Source: Flavobacteriales bacterium UBA6051 (lineage in GTDB: Bacteria > Bacteroidota > Bacteroidia > Flavobacteriales_D > Crocinitomicaceae). Taken from it: a stretch of 64,000 bases of DNA. Below are positions 33,870 through 41,730 of the stretch, one piece after another (position 1 is the stretch's first letter; the number at the start of each line of letters is the position of its first letter). A program made the translations under genes and the position numbers. The stretch is from NCBI GenBank assembly GCA_002427735.1, contig DIYP01000007.1, forward strand, positions 248,001 through 312,000. The letters run 5' to 3'. The notes beneath the pieces were generated by a model that saw only the letters and a program-made list of their open reading frames with translations, was not told where the DNA came from and did not search any database.

Positions 33870-34179
33870 GGTTTTAGATTTAGCATTAATAGTTCTGTTT
33901 ACAAAATACCAATTTACTTGCAAATAGTCGTCATGATCGACTTAACCGTTTTAACCGAATTATTGGTACCATTGAAATTCAAAGAGTTATTGAAGAAGTA
34001 AAGGAGAAGGCTCATTCCAAACTGGGGAACGTTTATCGGCGATTTGTAATAACGTTCAAGCTTTTAAACTTATGATGTAAGATACCGCCGAAGAAATGAC
34101 CATCTTTCAGGTTTAAACAAAAAAAGGAATGAGTCAATCGACCCATTCCTTCAAACCAAATTATTTTTTATTTAAAACG
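33870..34179. other. 310-base intergenic region
   Basis: Holds the 5' region of the C25 protease gene and, near its right end, the terminator of the minus-strand gene at 34180. I see no convincing -7 element, RNA gene or coding frame longer than about 22 codons. Confidence 0.5.
34117..34152 (-). terminator. Terminator of the T9SS protein gene
   Basis: On the minus strand AAGGAATGGGTC pairs with GACTCATTCCTT (one G-U pair) over a 4-base loop (GATT), followed by a run of seven T. It lies 28 bases after the stop codon at 34180. Confidence 0.85.
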
Positions 34180-36033
34180 TTAGCGCTGAATGAAAATTCG
34201 CTCTACTTTCTGGAAGTTTGAATTTCCAACACTTACGAAATACACTCCAGACATCAAATTAGAGACATCAATGTCTTGCACAATTCCATTGTTAGCAGGC
34301 TTGATATCCTTCGAAGTATATACGTTTTGACCATTCATTGCAACGAGGTTAAGTTCTACCTTTTCATTGTTATGAATACCGTCTACTTTTACATTTAGAT
34401 TAGATTCCTTTTGGAACACGAACATAGATAGGTTGTCGTAATATGGATTCTCCAATCCCGCTTCTTCTTTAATGTTGAAAGAAAAGATGCGCGTTTTTTG
34501 AGAACTTCCATCGATGTATTCGCCTGTATACCAAAAGGTTTCACCGTCAGGGTCTAATGCTAAATGTCCGTAATCACCATAACGATTGGTGAACGTCTGA
34601 GCGCCAGAACCGTTAATAGCTACTTGTTCTCCATAGGACATATCTCCAAGCATATCGCTCGAAAGTCGCCCCGTGTAGGCAAGACCAGGAGAGACGCTGC
34701 TACCATTTGAAATGCTATACGCCATTCCAATATTTCCCCAGGTATCCATAGCAATGCTGCTCATCCATCTACTTGTGAAGTTATCTGGAGAATATGTTCC
34801 TGATTGATAAACGGCCCAGTTACCATCATTCGCATCTCGTAATTCATACCAGCGGATTCCAGCTCTGTTACTTCCCATATCAACAACATGGGATAGCATC
34901 ATTGTATTGTAACCTGTCCAGCGCATATGCTGTGCACGGAACATGAAAACTCCCATGATTGCGTCAAGGCGCTGACTTGTTCCTGGCTGCGCAATATTCG
35001 ATAGACCACCTGTAAACAAAGCATCGAAAGAAGATACATTCAAGTCTTGGGATTGAACTACTTGCGAATTATTTGTGTTGTTCCAGTCACAAGTCATTTC
35101 AAAAATTTCAATTCGATCTTGTCCACCCGCGAAAGCATTATCTGCAAGGTTGAAAAAGTAACATGGTGTTCCATTTGGAGGCAAATCTCCGTCAGCATCT
35201 GATGGCAATGCAGCGTCAAATCCGAAGCTAGACGCACCAGGCAAACTCATGGAAATCATTTGCGCACTTTGGTCACCGTTCAGCATTTTTTCACGCTCAA
35301 AGGCCACGGCTGTATGTGTTGAGTTTGAAGACATGTAGTAAGCATCCCACCAAATAGAATACTTTGGATAATCCGGGAATTGTGAAAGAGAGAAACTGTA
35401 TGCGTAGTAAGAACCTGTTGGATCATTTGTTTCAGAAATAGCAATCAGAATACGATTCGGACTGAATTGAAACTGAGAAATGAACCAGCGATCAGCATGT
35501 CTATCGTACATTACAATTGGATCTCCTTCATTCGAACTACCTGGCCACAACGTGCTCAAACTAAATGTGGATTGTGGCACAATGCTTCCGTCTTTATTGA
35601 AAACTCGGAAAGTTGTGTTTACGGCTTGAACATAATGGTTAGGACCAGCTGCTCCGGAAGGGTCAGGAGGAGTTCCGTTACCACTTAAACCTAAAAAATT
35701 GACAATTGGTGCTCGCAGTGTGCGCGTTCCCATTTCAGACTGAACAATCGGGTCCGGAGTATCCTCGAATCCCAACGCTTCTTCGTATCCTTCTGGTAAA
35801 TAATCAGCACGTCCATCTTTATGTTCTTTTACCGGCTCAAATTCCTTTTCATCGCTCGCCCATTCAGCGATTGGAGGAGTTTTCATGAAAGAAACGGCTG
35901 TAGTAGTAATAATCTGTTGTCCTAAAGCATTATAACCAATTTTTTCTTCCGGGACCGTATTATTTTGTGTTGATTGTGCCAAGCTCACGCCAGCAGAGAG
36001 TGCAATTGCCAGAGGCAATAAGTACATTTTCAT
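34180..36033 (-). CDS. Large secreted protein with T9SS sorting domain, no known domain
   Basis: Secreted protein of 617 residues. Seen: signal peptide (1-19, ending VSLAQ); a beta-rich body with repeated aromatic blade-like strands (PSGAAGPNHYVQAVNT, EGDPIVMYDRHADRWFISQF, YPKYSIWWDAYYMSSN, DTWGNIGMAYSISNG, GDYGHLALDPDGETFWYTGEY), which look like beta-propeller blades; and a C-terminal T9SS sorting region ending NSNFQKVERIFIQR. The body carries Asp-Arg/His motifs but no recognisable active site. It is next to the C25 protease, also a T9SS cargo, but has its own terminator. Adhesion or glycan binding are guesses only. Confidence 0.78.
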   Translation of the reverse strand: MKMYLLPLAIALSAGVSLAQSTQNNTVPEEKIGYNALGQQIITTTAVSFMKTPPIAEWASDEKEFEPVKEHKDGRADYLPEGYEEALGFEDTPDPIVQSEMGTRTLRAPIVNFLGLSGNGTPPDPSGAAGPNHYVQAVNTTFRVFNKDGSIVPQSTFSLSTLWPGSSNEGDPIVMYDRHADRWFISQFQFSPNRILIAISETNDPTGSYYAYSFSLSQFPDYPKYSIWWDAYYMSSNSTHTAVAFEREKMLNGDQSAQMISMSLPGASSFGFDAALPSDADGDLPPNGTPCYFFNLADNAFAGGQDRIEIFEMTCDWNNTNNSQVVQSQDLNVSSFDALFTGGLSNIAQPGTSQRLDAIMGVFMFRAQHMRWTGYNTMMLSHVVDMGSNRAGIRWYELRDANDGNWAVYQSGTYSPDNFTSRWMSSIAMDTWGNIGMAYSISNGSSVSPGLAYTGRLSSDMLGDMSYGEQVAINGSGAQTFTNRYGDYGHLALDPDGETFWYTGEYIDGSSQKTRIFSFNIKEEAGLENPYYDNLSMFVFQKESNLNVKVDGIHNNEKVELNLVAMNGQNVYTSKDIKPANNGIVQDIDVSNLMSGVYFVSVGNSNFQKVERIFIQR

Positions 36034-36182
36034 AGTTCTTGTTTTAGAGATTGCAAGTTATGAAATTATTAACGAGAAATAAAGACGATGGGTTGGTTAT
36101 TATAGCAGTCCTAAAATATGTAGACTGCCCAGGAAATAATCTATATTTTTTGAAACTATTACCATGGTATTTTTTTTTAGTG

Positions 36183-36190
36183 TATCTTTG
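36183..36190 (+). promoter_or_regulatory. Candidate -7 element four bases before the MarR start codon
   Basis: TATCTTTG fits TAnnTTTG, and ATG 36195 follows after CTTT. A TTTG further upstream (36149-36152) is about 30 bases away, too far for a normal -33 box. Confidence 0.42.
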
Positions 36191-36194
36191 CTTT

Positions 36195-36638
36195 ATGAAG
36201 ATCGATGAAGCTATTAAAAGTAAGTTTGACTCTCCACAGACAAGAGCATTCATTAATGTAAAGTACACTGCGAGCTTTCTATCAGGCATTTCTAACAAGT
36301 TTATGTCGACTTATGGAATGACGATGCCTCAGTTCAATATCTTGCGCATTTTGCGCGGTGCTAATGAGGCCATGGCGGTCAATACAATCAAGGATCGAAT
36401 GGTGGAAAAATCTCCGAACACCACCAGGCTAATGGACAAGTTAATTGATAAGGAGCTTATTTCGAGAGAGCGGTGTGAGAATGATAGGCGAGTGGTATAT
36501 GTAAGAATTACGGAAAAGGGACTTGACCTATTGGCAAAAATTGACGTTGCTTTGAAGAAAACGGATTTGCAACCTGGGAAGCTGACGGATGAAGAAGCGA
36601 ATACACTAAGTGACTTATTAGATAAACTACGCGGCTAA
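36195..36638 (+). CDS. MarR family transcriptional regulator
   Basis: Winged-helix regulator of 147 residues. Start ATG 36195 (MKIDEAIKSKFD) is chosen because a -7 element lies right before it; an in-frame start at 36051 would add 48 residues unlike the family. Seen: FLSGISNKFMSTYGMTMPQFNIL (helical dimer and first DNA-binding helices), KDRMVEKSPNTTRLMDKLIDKELI (recognition helix region), and the wing CENDRRVVYVRITEKG. The only cysteine is in the wing, so a one-Cys OhrR-type redox sensor is unlikely. Its stop overlaps the start of the OsmC gene by one base (TAATG), so it probably controls or is co-expressed with it. Confidence 0.92.
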   Translation: MKIDEAIKSKFDSPQTRAFINVKYTASFLSGISNKFMSTYGMTMPQFNILRILRGANEAMAVNTIKDRMVEKSPNTTRLMDKLIDKELISRERCENDRRVVYVRITEKGLDLLAKIDVALKKTDLQPGKLTDEEANTLSDLLDKLRG

Positions 36639-37015
36639 TGGCAAAATTGCAAGCATCATTAAAGTCAGGTTATATTGTGACGAATTCTTCGCGAGATCAT
36701 TTGTGGATAGCAGATGAACCAGAAGATTTGGGAGGATCCGATAAAGGTCCGACTCCCTCTGAGTTGTTGTTGTCGTCCCTTGCAAGCTGTAAGTTAATTA
36801 CCGTTCAGATGTACGCTAAAAGAAAGGCATGGAATCTCGAAGGGGTAGACATAGAATTATCCATTCTGGAGAAAGGTGAGAAGACACTTATTGAGAAGGC
36901 AATTTCTTTTAAGGGTGATTTAGATGATAAGCAGCGTGAGCGCCTGTTAGATATCTCTGGAAGATGCCCGGTTGTTAAGATGTTGGCGAACTCTATTGAG
37001 TTTAAGTTGGTTTAG
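36638..37015 (+). CDS. OsmC family protein
   Basis: OsmC-fold protein of 125 residues, related to thiol-dependent hydroperoxide reductases. Seen: GPTPSELLLSSLASCKL with Cys51 in the first active-site helix, and the second conserved Cys110 in SGRCPVVKML. These two cysteines are those used by OsmC/Ohr enzymes to reduce organic hydroperoxides. The sequence is closer to the general OsmC/YhfA-like subgroup than to Ohr. It overlaps the MarR gene by one base. The substrate and the inducing signal are unknown. Confidence 0.9.
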   Translation: MAKLQASLKSGYIVTNSSRDHLWIADEPEDLGGSDKGPTPSELLLSSLASCKLITVQMYAKRKAWNLEGVDIELSILEKGEKTLIEKAISFKGDLDDKQRERLLDISGRCPVVKMLANSIEFKLV

Positions 37016-37021
37016 TACCTT

Positions 37022-37153
37022 TTATTTGTTGGATTTCTTATTGTTTAAACCAACTCCCAGCCCTAAAATGGCTGCGTCAAAACCTGAAGTCTTCGTTCGT
37101 CTCTCTTTCTTTTGCTTCAGCAATATTTTCGCTATTTCTAAAGATGTTAACAT
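37022..37153 (-). CDS. Possible small ORF (43 residues)
   Basis: Open frame from ATG 37153 to TAA at 37022-37024 in the 216-base gap after the OsmC gene. The product is basic at the N-terminal side (KILLKQKKERRTKT) with a Gly-rich stretch (AAILGLGVGLNN). Only its start-to-stop frame and a plausible composition support it, so it may be chance. Confidence 0.25.
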   Translation of the reverse strand: MLTSLEIAKILLKQKKERRTKTSGFDAAILGLGVGLNNKKSNK

Positions 37154-37231
37154 ACCTATAAATGTTAGTTCCTTTAATAAGGTAACCAAATAGCATACCA
37201 CTTTCTAGAGAGAATGAGTGAACGGTAGTTC

Positions 37232-37816
37232 TTATAAATTAATCGGTTCTAAGGAGCTTACTTCACCTAGAGATAGTCCTTCTAATGTGTAATTTCCAAT
37301 GGAAAAACGAATTAATCGCAAGGTTGGAAGGCCAACGGCAGCCGTCATTTTTCGAACCTGACGGTTTTTTCCTTCACGAATTTTCAACTCTATCCAGCTG
37401 GTAGGAATTGCTTTTCTGAATCGTATGGGAGGGACGCGACCTTCTACGTTTGGTGGACTAATTCTCTTGCACTTCGCCGGTGAAACCTTATGCTTTCTGC
37501 CCTTGTGTGAAATAACAATAGATCCGTTCGAAAGTTTTTCAATGGCCTCAGAAGTAATTTCTCCTTCAACCTGAACCCAATATGTCTTTTCAATTTTATG
37601 ATCGGGATGTGTAAGAAGCGTCTTGAAGCGGTTATCATTGGTCAAAAGTAGTAGTCCTTCGCTATCCTTGTCCAAGCGTCCTACTGAGTATACGTCCTTT
37701 GGGAAGTTATAGAGATCACCTAACAACAAATCACTTTCCTGTCCAGTGAATTGGCAGAGATAACCATAGGGTTTGTACAAAGAATAGTACCGTTTCTTGT
37801 CTATTTTTTGAGACAT
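37232..37816 (-). CDS. rluE: rRNA pseudouridine synthase (RluE/RsuA family)
   Basis: Pseudouridine synthase of 194 residues that isomerises a uridine, probably in 23S rRNA. Seen: YYSLYKPYGYLCQF near the N-terminus, catalytic Asp49 in GRLDKDSEGLLLLTND, KTYWVQVEGE, and the closing REGKNRQVRKMTAAVGLPTLRLIR. There is no S4 domain, as in RluE. Start ATG 37816 overlaps the methyltransferase gene by 16 bases, so it is the last gene of the BatA-dihydroorotase-methyltransferase run. RluE versus RluF-like specificity is by resemblance. Confidence 0.9.
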   Translation of the reverse strand: MSQKIDKKRYYSLYKPYGYLCQFTGQESDLLLGDLYNFPKDVYSVGRLDKDSEGLLLLTNDNRFKTLLTHPDHKIEKTYWVQVEGEITSEAIEKLSNGSIVISHKGRKHKVSPAKCKRISPPNVEGRVPPIRFRKAIPTSWIELKIREGKNRQVRKMTAAVGLPTLRLIRFSIGNYTLEGLSLGEVSSLEPINL

Positions 37817-38370
37817 GTATAAACGAAGGCAGGTGGGAAGTTCTTCATTGTAAACTTAATGGAGACATCCTTGTAACGTGATTCAAGTAGTTTTTTTGCC
37901 TGAAGAGAGTACTGAAATTGTTTGTAAACTCCTGTTTCCTTGAGGCAGTCATAGGCTTCATCAACCACTGCATGCCGCAACTTTTCGGGAAATACAGTTA
38001 GTGGGAGGGAAGAGATGACTACGTCGACTTGCTTTTTTTCGTCTTCCCCAAGGTAGTTCTTAATCTTTTCAGCAGAATCATGAATGATTTGAACCCTTGG
38101 ATCGGACATACGCGTATTTAAGGCTTCATAGAAATTATCATTCAATTCAAATACCAGCAACTTAGAGTTACTCCCCATTTTTTCCAGAATTAAATCTGTA
38201 AAAACTCCAGTTCCAGGACCAAGCTCAACGATAATCTTAGCTTTGGAAAAGTCAATATTCTCCAACATCTTATAACCTAAGTACTTCGTACTCGGACTAA
38301 CCGCGCCAACTACACGTTTTTCTTTAATAAACTCTTTAAGAAACTTTTGTTTAGGTTTTTTCGGCGGCAT
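37801..38370 (-). CDS. SAM-dependent methyltransferase (phospholipid N-methyltransferase-like)
   Basis: Class I methyltransferase of 189 residues. Seen: a basic N-terminus (PPKKPKQKFLKEFIKEKRVVGAVSPST), the SAM-binding motif I VELGPGTGVFTD at 48-59, an acidic end to strand two (LLVFELNDNF), and a VVISSLPLTVFPEKLR motif resembling the active-site region of PmtA-type phospholipid N-methyltransferases. The KFLKEFIK-VGAVSPST opening is also shared by these and by KsgA-like enzymes. It sits between the degenerate dihydroorotase (4-base gap) and the pseudouridine synthase (16-base overlap). Lipid versus rRNA substrate is undecided; the rRNA-modifying neighbour keeps the second open. Confidence 0.8.
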   Translation of the reverse strand: MPPKKPKQKFLKEFIKEKRVVGAVSPSTKYLGYKMLENIDFSKAKIIVELGPGTGVFTDLILEKMGSNSKLLVFELNDNFYEALNTRMSDPRVQIIHDSAEKIKNYLGEDEKKQVDVVISSLPLTVFPEKLRHAVVDEAYDCLKETGVYKQFQYSLQAKKLLESRYKDVSIKFTMKNFPPAFVYTCLKK

Positions 38371-38374
38371 TTGG

Positions 38375-39634
38375 TTATTCTTTGAGTGCTAATTTACCCA
38401 AATTCATCACACCGACGACACGTCCTTTTAGTTCTTTATCCACAAGCGGAGTGTTAGATACAAGTGAACAAATAATGTCTTTTGAAAAGGTCCATGTATC
38501 GTTTGGCGTAAAAATAGTTAGGTCGGCTGGTTGGTTTTCTTCGATCTTAGCTTCAGGAATACCGAGGAGCTTTCTTGATTCAGTCGTTAAAGCTCTTACT
38601 ACAGCATCTAAATTAAACTCTTCTGTACTTCTTAATGAAGAAAAGACCGTTTGGAGGTTGATAGAACCAAATTCTGCAACATCGAATTCGACATCTTTCT
38701 CTTCTTTGTCATTTGGACGATGGTCAGAAACAATACAATCAATCGTTCCATCGATTAATCCTTCCCAAAGTGCTTTTCTATCTTCTTCAAAACGGAGTAC
38801 AGGCAGTACTTTATAGTCACTGTCAAATCCGAGTACGGCCTCTTCGTTGTACACAAGGTTGGCAACGTGAACATCTGAAGTCACATTAAGTCCATTGGAT
38901 TTAGCTTTTCGAATGAGTTCAACGCTTTCTTTTGTAGAAATTCCGGTTAAATGCAATTTTCCACCTGTATATTCAGCTAATCGAATGTTTCGTTCTATTT
39001 CAATAATCTCTCCGATGGATGCATCGGCTTTGAGTCCTGTTTTAGTCGAGGCCATTCCTTCATTTACAATTCCATGACCAGAGATTGATTGGTCTCTTGA
39101 AAATGCAGCGATAGTTCCGTCAAAGTTCTTAGCATAAAGAAGTGCTCGGTAAAGCACGCCTGAACTAACTGGATTTAAATCGTCCGAAAAAAGATGAACA
39201 CCATACTGGCTCATGTCGTACATTTCAGATAAATTCTCACCTTTCATTCCGACGGAGATAGTTCCTATCGGATGGATTGAAGTAATATGATTTACTGCCT
39301 TTTGTTGAACATATTGTATTTGGCTTTTTCCATCAATTACGGGCCTGGTTCCTGGAACAACTGCAACATGTGTAAATCCTCCAGAAGCTGCTGCATTCAA
39401 GCCAGTTTCAATCGTTTCTTTGTGCTCCATACCAGGATCGCAAAAATCAGCCTTTAGATCTACCCATCCGAGAGAGACGTGTAAATCATCTCCGGTAATC
39501 AATTGTGCTTCAGAATCATCCAGGGAAGGTGCAATTTGACTAATTGTTCCATGCTCTACTAAAATATCCATCGTTTTACCATGATGAGCAGAGTCATGGT
39601 TGACAATTTTGACACTTTTCAGCAAAAATTTCAT
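38375..39634 (-). CDS. Dihydroorotase-like protein with degenerate metal site
   Basis: Amidohydrolase-fold protein of 419 residues, dihydroorotase-like along its whole length but probably inactive. The usual metal-binding motif D-x-H-x-H-x-R appears here as VDLKADFCDPG (Asp59, Lys61, Asp63, Cys65), so both histidines and the arginine are lost; the later H-x-x-H-x-S site reads LHLTGIST with Gly in place of the second His. Retained: GGFTHVAVVPGTRP, SDHRPNDKEEKD and a C-terminal DLTIFTPND. Loss of the ligands argues for a structural or regulatory role, as for the non-catalytic dihydroorotases that hold aspartate transcarbamoylase in pseudomonads. Similar degenerate paralogues occur in other Bacteroidota. 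It is 13 bases after the BatA gene. Confidence 0.85.
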   Translation of the reverse strand: MKFLLKSVKIVNHDSAHHGKTMDILVEHGTISQIAPSLDDSEAQLITGDDLHVSLGWVDLKADFCDPGMEHKETIETGLNAAASGGFTHVAVVPGTRPVIDGKSQIQYVQQKAVNHITSIHPIGTISVGMKGENLSEMYDMSQYGVHLFSDDLNPVSSGVLYRALLYAKNFDGTIAAFSRDQSISGHGIVNEGMASTKTGLKADASIGEIIEIERNIRLAEYTGGKLHLTGISTKESVELIRKAKSNGLNVTSDVHVANLVYNEEAVLGFDSDYKVLPVLRFEEDRKALWEGLIDGTIDCIVSDHRPNDKEEKDVEFDVAEFGSINLQTVFSSLRSTEEFNLDAVVRALTTESRKLLGIPEAKIEENQPADLTIFTPNDTWTFSKDIICSLVSNTPLVDKELKGRVVGVMNLGKLALKE

Positions 39635-39647
39635 TCTACCAGTGATT

Positions 39648-41693
39648 TTATTTTAAAAGGCGAACAAGCAACATTTCGACCATCACAAAAATAAGTGTTA
39701 AAACAATACAAATCTTCCAATAACTGAACGGTTTGTCAATATCTATTGTGGATAACGCCGAGGCTGTTCCTATCTGATTGAAGGTTATTTCTTTTGCGCC
39801 ATTTGCTGTAAAGCCATTACGAATTTCTTCTTCAGAAAAACTATCAAGAATAGATTCTTGTCTGTTGAAGTTAAGACTGATTCCACCGATAATCTTGTCT
39901 GTTTTAATATCGAAATTGCCTGCCCTTAACTGCTGGAAATCACTCAACATATTTAGAGATAGGTAATTGACACTAGCTGTTGCTGATATCTGAGGGATGA
40001 AATCAAACTCCTCATTGGCAATATGAATAGGAGTATCATTTCCAATAATAGCATAAACTGGATATCGAGTTTGATTGCCGATGATTACGAAGTCGGGTTG
40101 TGTACGTTGACTTAATTCTCCCATGCGTAGAAGAAGAGTAGAGAAAAGTGCATTCTTCGAGAAGTTTCCAAAGTCTTCATGCAAGGAACTATAGAACATA
40201 AAAGCTGTACCATTTGTTTTACTGGAAGAAAATAATGGAAGTCCATTTTGCAGTTCAATGAGGTTAGCATTCATAGAATTACCTCCTGAAGCAGCTCTAA
40301 AGGTTTTAGAAACACTTGGTAAGTTTAGTTGCTTCGTTTCATTTTCGAAGACCCCCATAAAGAATGGATCATCATAGTTTAGAGTACTGAGTCGATTGCC
40401 TGACGTTACTGCATTTTGCATCCTTGCAAGTTGGACTTTCTGCAATAAGTAATTCCAATCATTCTGATTCGGAGATTTTCCAGGAAACAGCGCAATACTT
40501 CCTCCAGTTTCGGTGAATTCTATAAGGTAATTGGCAACTCCCTGAGATAGTGCATTGGCGCCATTTACAATAATGAGGTCTTTCCCTTCAAAATCATCTT
40601 TTGTCACGCTTGTAACGGCACTTATTTCATTCAAATAAAAATCATCCAGATTGTAAACTGTTTCGATGTTTTTCACAGCATCTTCACCATCAAGTGTAAG
40701 TATGGAAACATTTTCAGCGACTTCATAAGATAGGTAGAAAGCGTCATCAAAAAGTACATGATTGTCCATTACTTTTACGCTTCCTGATTTTATGCCTGTT
40801 GACTTGTCCGTATAACTCACCTTTGTCGTTGTCAACTCATTGGATGGAAGATTAACAAAAAGCGTTTTTTTATAATCTGCTATTTCGATGATGACTTCCA
40901 CATTTTCAAGATTGTCTTTCCCTGAATTGTAGATGTCAATATTCAATTCGTTCTGAGCGTTCAGTTTATGAACAGGAGCACTGAACCATAAAGAATCGAT
41001 GTAAATGTTTGAATTTACTTCAGGGCTTAACTGTATAGGGAAAAAGGAAATATTCTCCGTGTTTAATTGTTGACTCCTAAAACCATTTGAACGCTGAAAA
41101 TCAGAGAGAAAAACGTATTGAATGCTGGTCTCTTTGCGCAATATGTCTTCATTGTCAAGACGTTCAAGCTGCCACTTTAAGATTTCATCAGCACTTCTTG
41201 TAATAGGAGATAATTGAATCTTGTCCAGTTTTTCGTATGCCTCGATTTTTGTCAGCAATCGTTCTTCGCTGCCGGACATATCATTGGTTCCTATTAAAAA
41301 ACGCGTATCTAAAGGCGCTTTTTCAATAATTTCTCTGGCATTTTCTCGTGCCTGAGATAACAATTCGCCTTCTACACCGCGGGCTTGCATGGAAAAGGAG
41401 TTATCCACATAGAAAACAATAACACTCTCTTTCGCCTGATTTGAAGTGCCGGAATCTGGGAAATAAGGTTGAGCAAAGGCGAGGACTAAAAAAGTGAATG
41501 CCAATAACCTTGATATAAGTATTAAAATATGTTTCAATCGCTGTGTTGACTTTGTTTTTTCATCAACTTGGCGAATGAAATTCAGGCTGGAAAAATAGAG
41601 TGTTTTGTACCGTTTAAAGTTGAATAAGTGAATGACAATGGGAATAAGCAGAATGGCAAAGGCCCAAAGAAATCCAGGGTACAAAAAATTCAT
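39648..41693 (-). CDS. BatA-domain membrane protein with von Willebrand A domain
   Basis: Inner-membrane protein of 681 residues. Seen: BatA N-terminal domain with a transmembrane helix (5-24) and LFNFKRYKTLYFSSLNFIRQVDE; a second helix (55-77); a vWA domain with the metal-binding motif DNSFS (Asp97-Ser99-Ser101); a long periplasmic beta-rich region; and a C-terminal helix (about 660-678). The first half resembles the Bat aerotolerance proteins, but no full bat operon is present. It is the first gene of a run with the degenerate dihydroorotase (13-base gap), methyltransferase and pseudouridine synthase. Role unknown; envelope integrity is inferred from family. A -7 element ends four bases before its start. 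Confidence 0.88.
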   Translation of the reverse strand: MNFLYPGFLWAFAILLIPIVIHLFNFKRYKTLYFSSLNFIRQVDEKTKSTQRLKHILILISRLLAFTFLVLAFAQPYFPDSGTSNQAKESVIVFYVDNSFSMQARGVEGELLSQARENAREIIEKAPLDTRFLIGTNDMSGSEERLLTKIEAYEKLDKIQLSPITRSADEILKWQLERLDNEDILRKETSIQYVFLSDFQRSNGFRSQQLNTENISFFPIQLSPEVNSNIYIDSLWFSAPVHKLNAQNELNIDIYNSGKDNLENVEVIIEIADYKKTLFVNLPSNELTTTKVSYTDKSTGIKSGSVKVMDNHVLFDDAFYLSYEVAENVSILTLDGEDAVKNIETVYNLDDFYLNEISAVTSVTKDDFEGKDLIIVNGANALSQGVANYLIEFTETGGSIALFPGKSPNQNDWNYLLQKVQLARMQNAVTSGNRLSTLNYDDPFFMGVFENETKQLNLPSVSKTFRAASGGNSMNANLIELQNGLPLFSSSKTNGTAFMFYSSLHEDFGNFSKNALFSTLLLRMGELSQRTQPDFVIIGNQTRYPVYAIIGNDTPIHIANEEFDFIPQISATASVNYLSLNMLSDFQQLRAGNFDIKTDKIIGGISLNFNRQESILDSFSEEEIRNGFTANGAKEITFNQIGTASALSTIDIDKPFSYWKICIVLTLIFVMVEMLLVRLLK

Positions 41694-41697
41694 AACT

Positions 41698-41705
41698 CAA
41701 AGATA
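41698..41705 (-). promoter_or_regulatory. Candidate -7 element four bases before the BatA gene
   Basis: TATCTTTG on the minus strand followed by AGTT and ATG 41693, a spacing shared with 36183 and close to 7914 and 24833. The nearest TTG is about 28 bases upstream, so the -33 box is weak. Confidence 0.4.
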
Positions 41706-41730
41706 AATTTAATTATGAATTTTTGAAGAC

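Noticed and set aside
33870..34179. Possible RNA gene or small ORF in the gap
   Set aside because: No cloverleaf or conserved RNA fold is apparent, and the best frame has only about 22 codons.
36051..36194. N-terminal extension of the MarR protein
   Set aside because: The 48 added residues do not resemble the family, and the -7 element at 36183-36190 lies inside the extension.
36972..37193. Plus-strand 73-codon frame overlapping the end of the OsmC gene
   Set aside because: Overlaps the conserved OsmC C-terminus and has no recognisable product; the remaining gap looks non-coding.
38382..38816. Long plus-strand frame (144 codons) opposite the dihydroorotase-like gene
   Set aside because: It lies wholly inside a well-supported gene on the other strand and its product has a Ser-rich composition typical of antisense frames.
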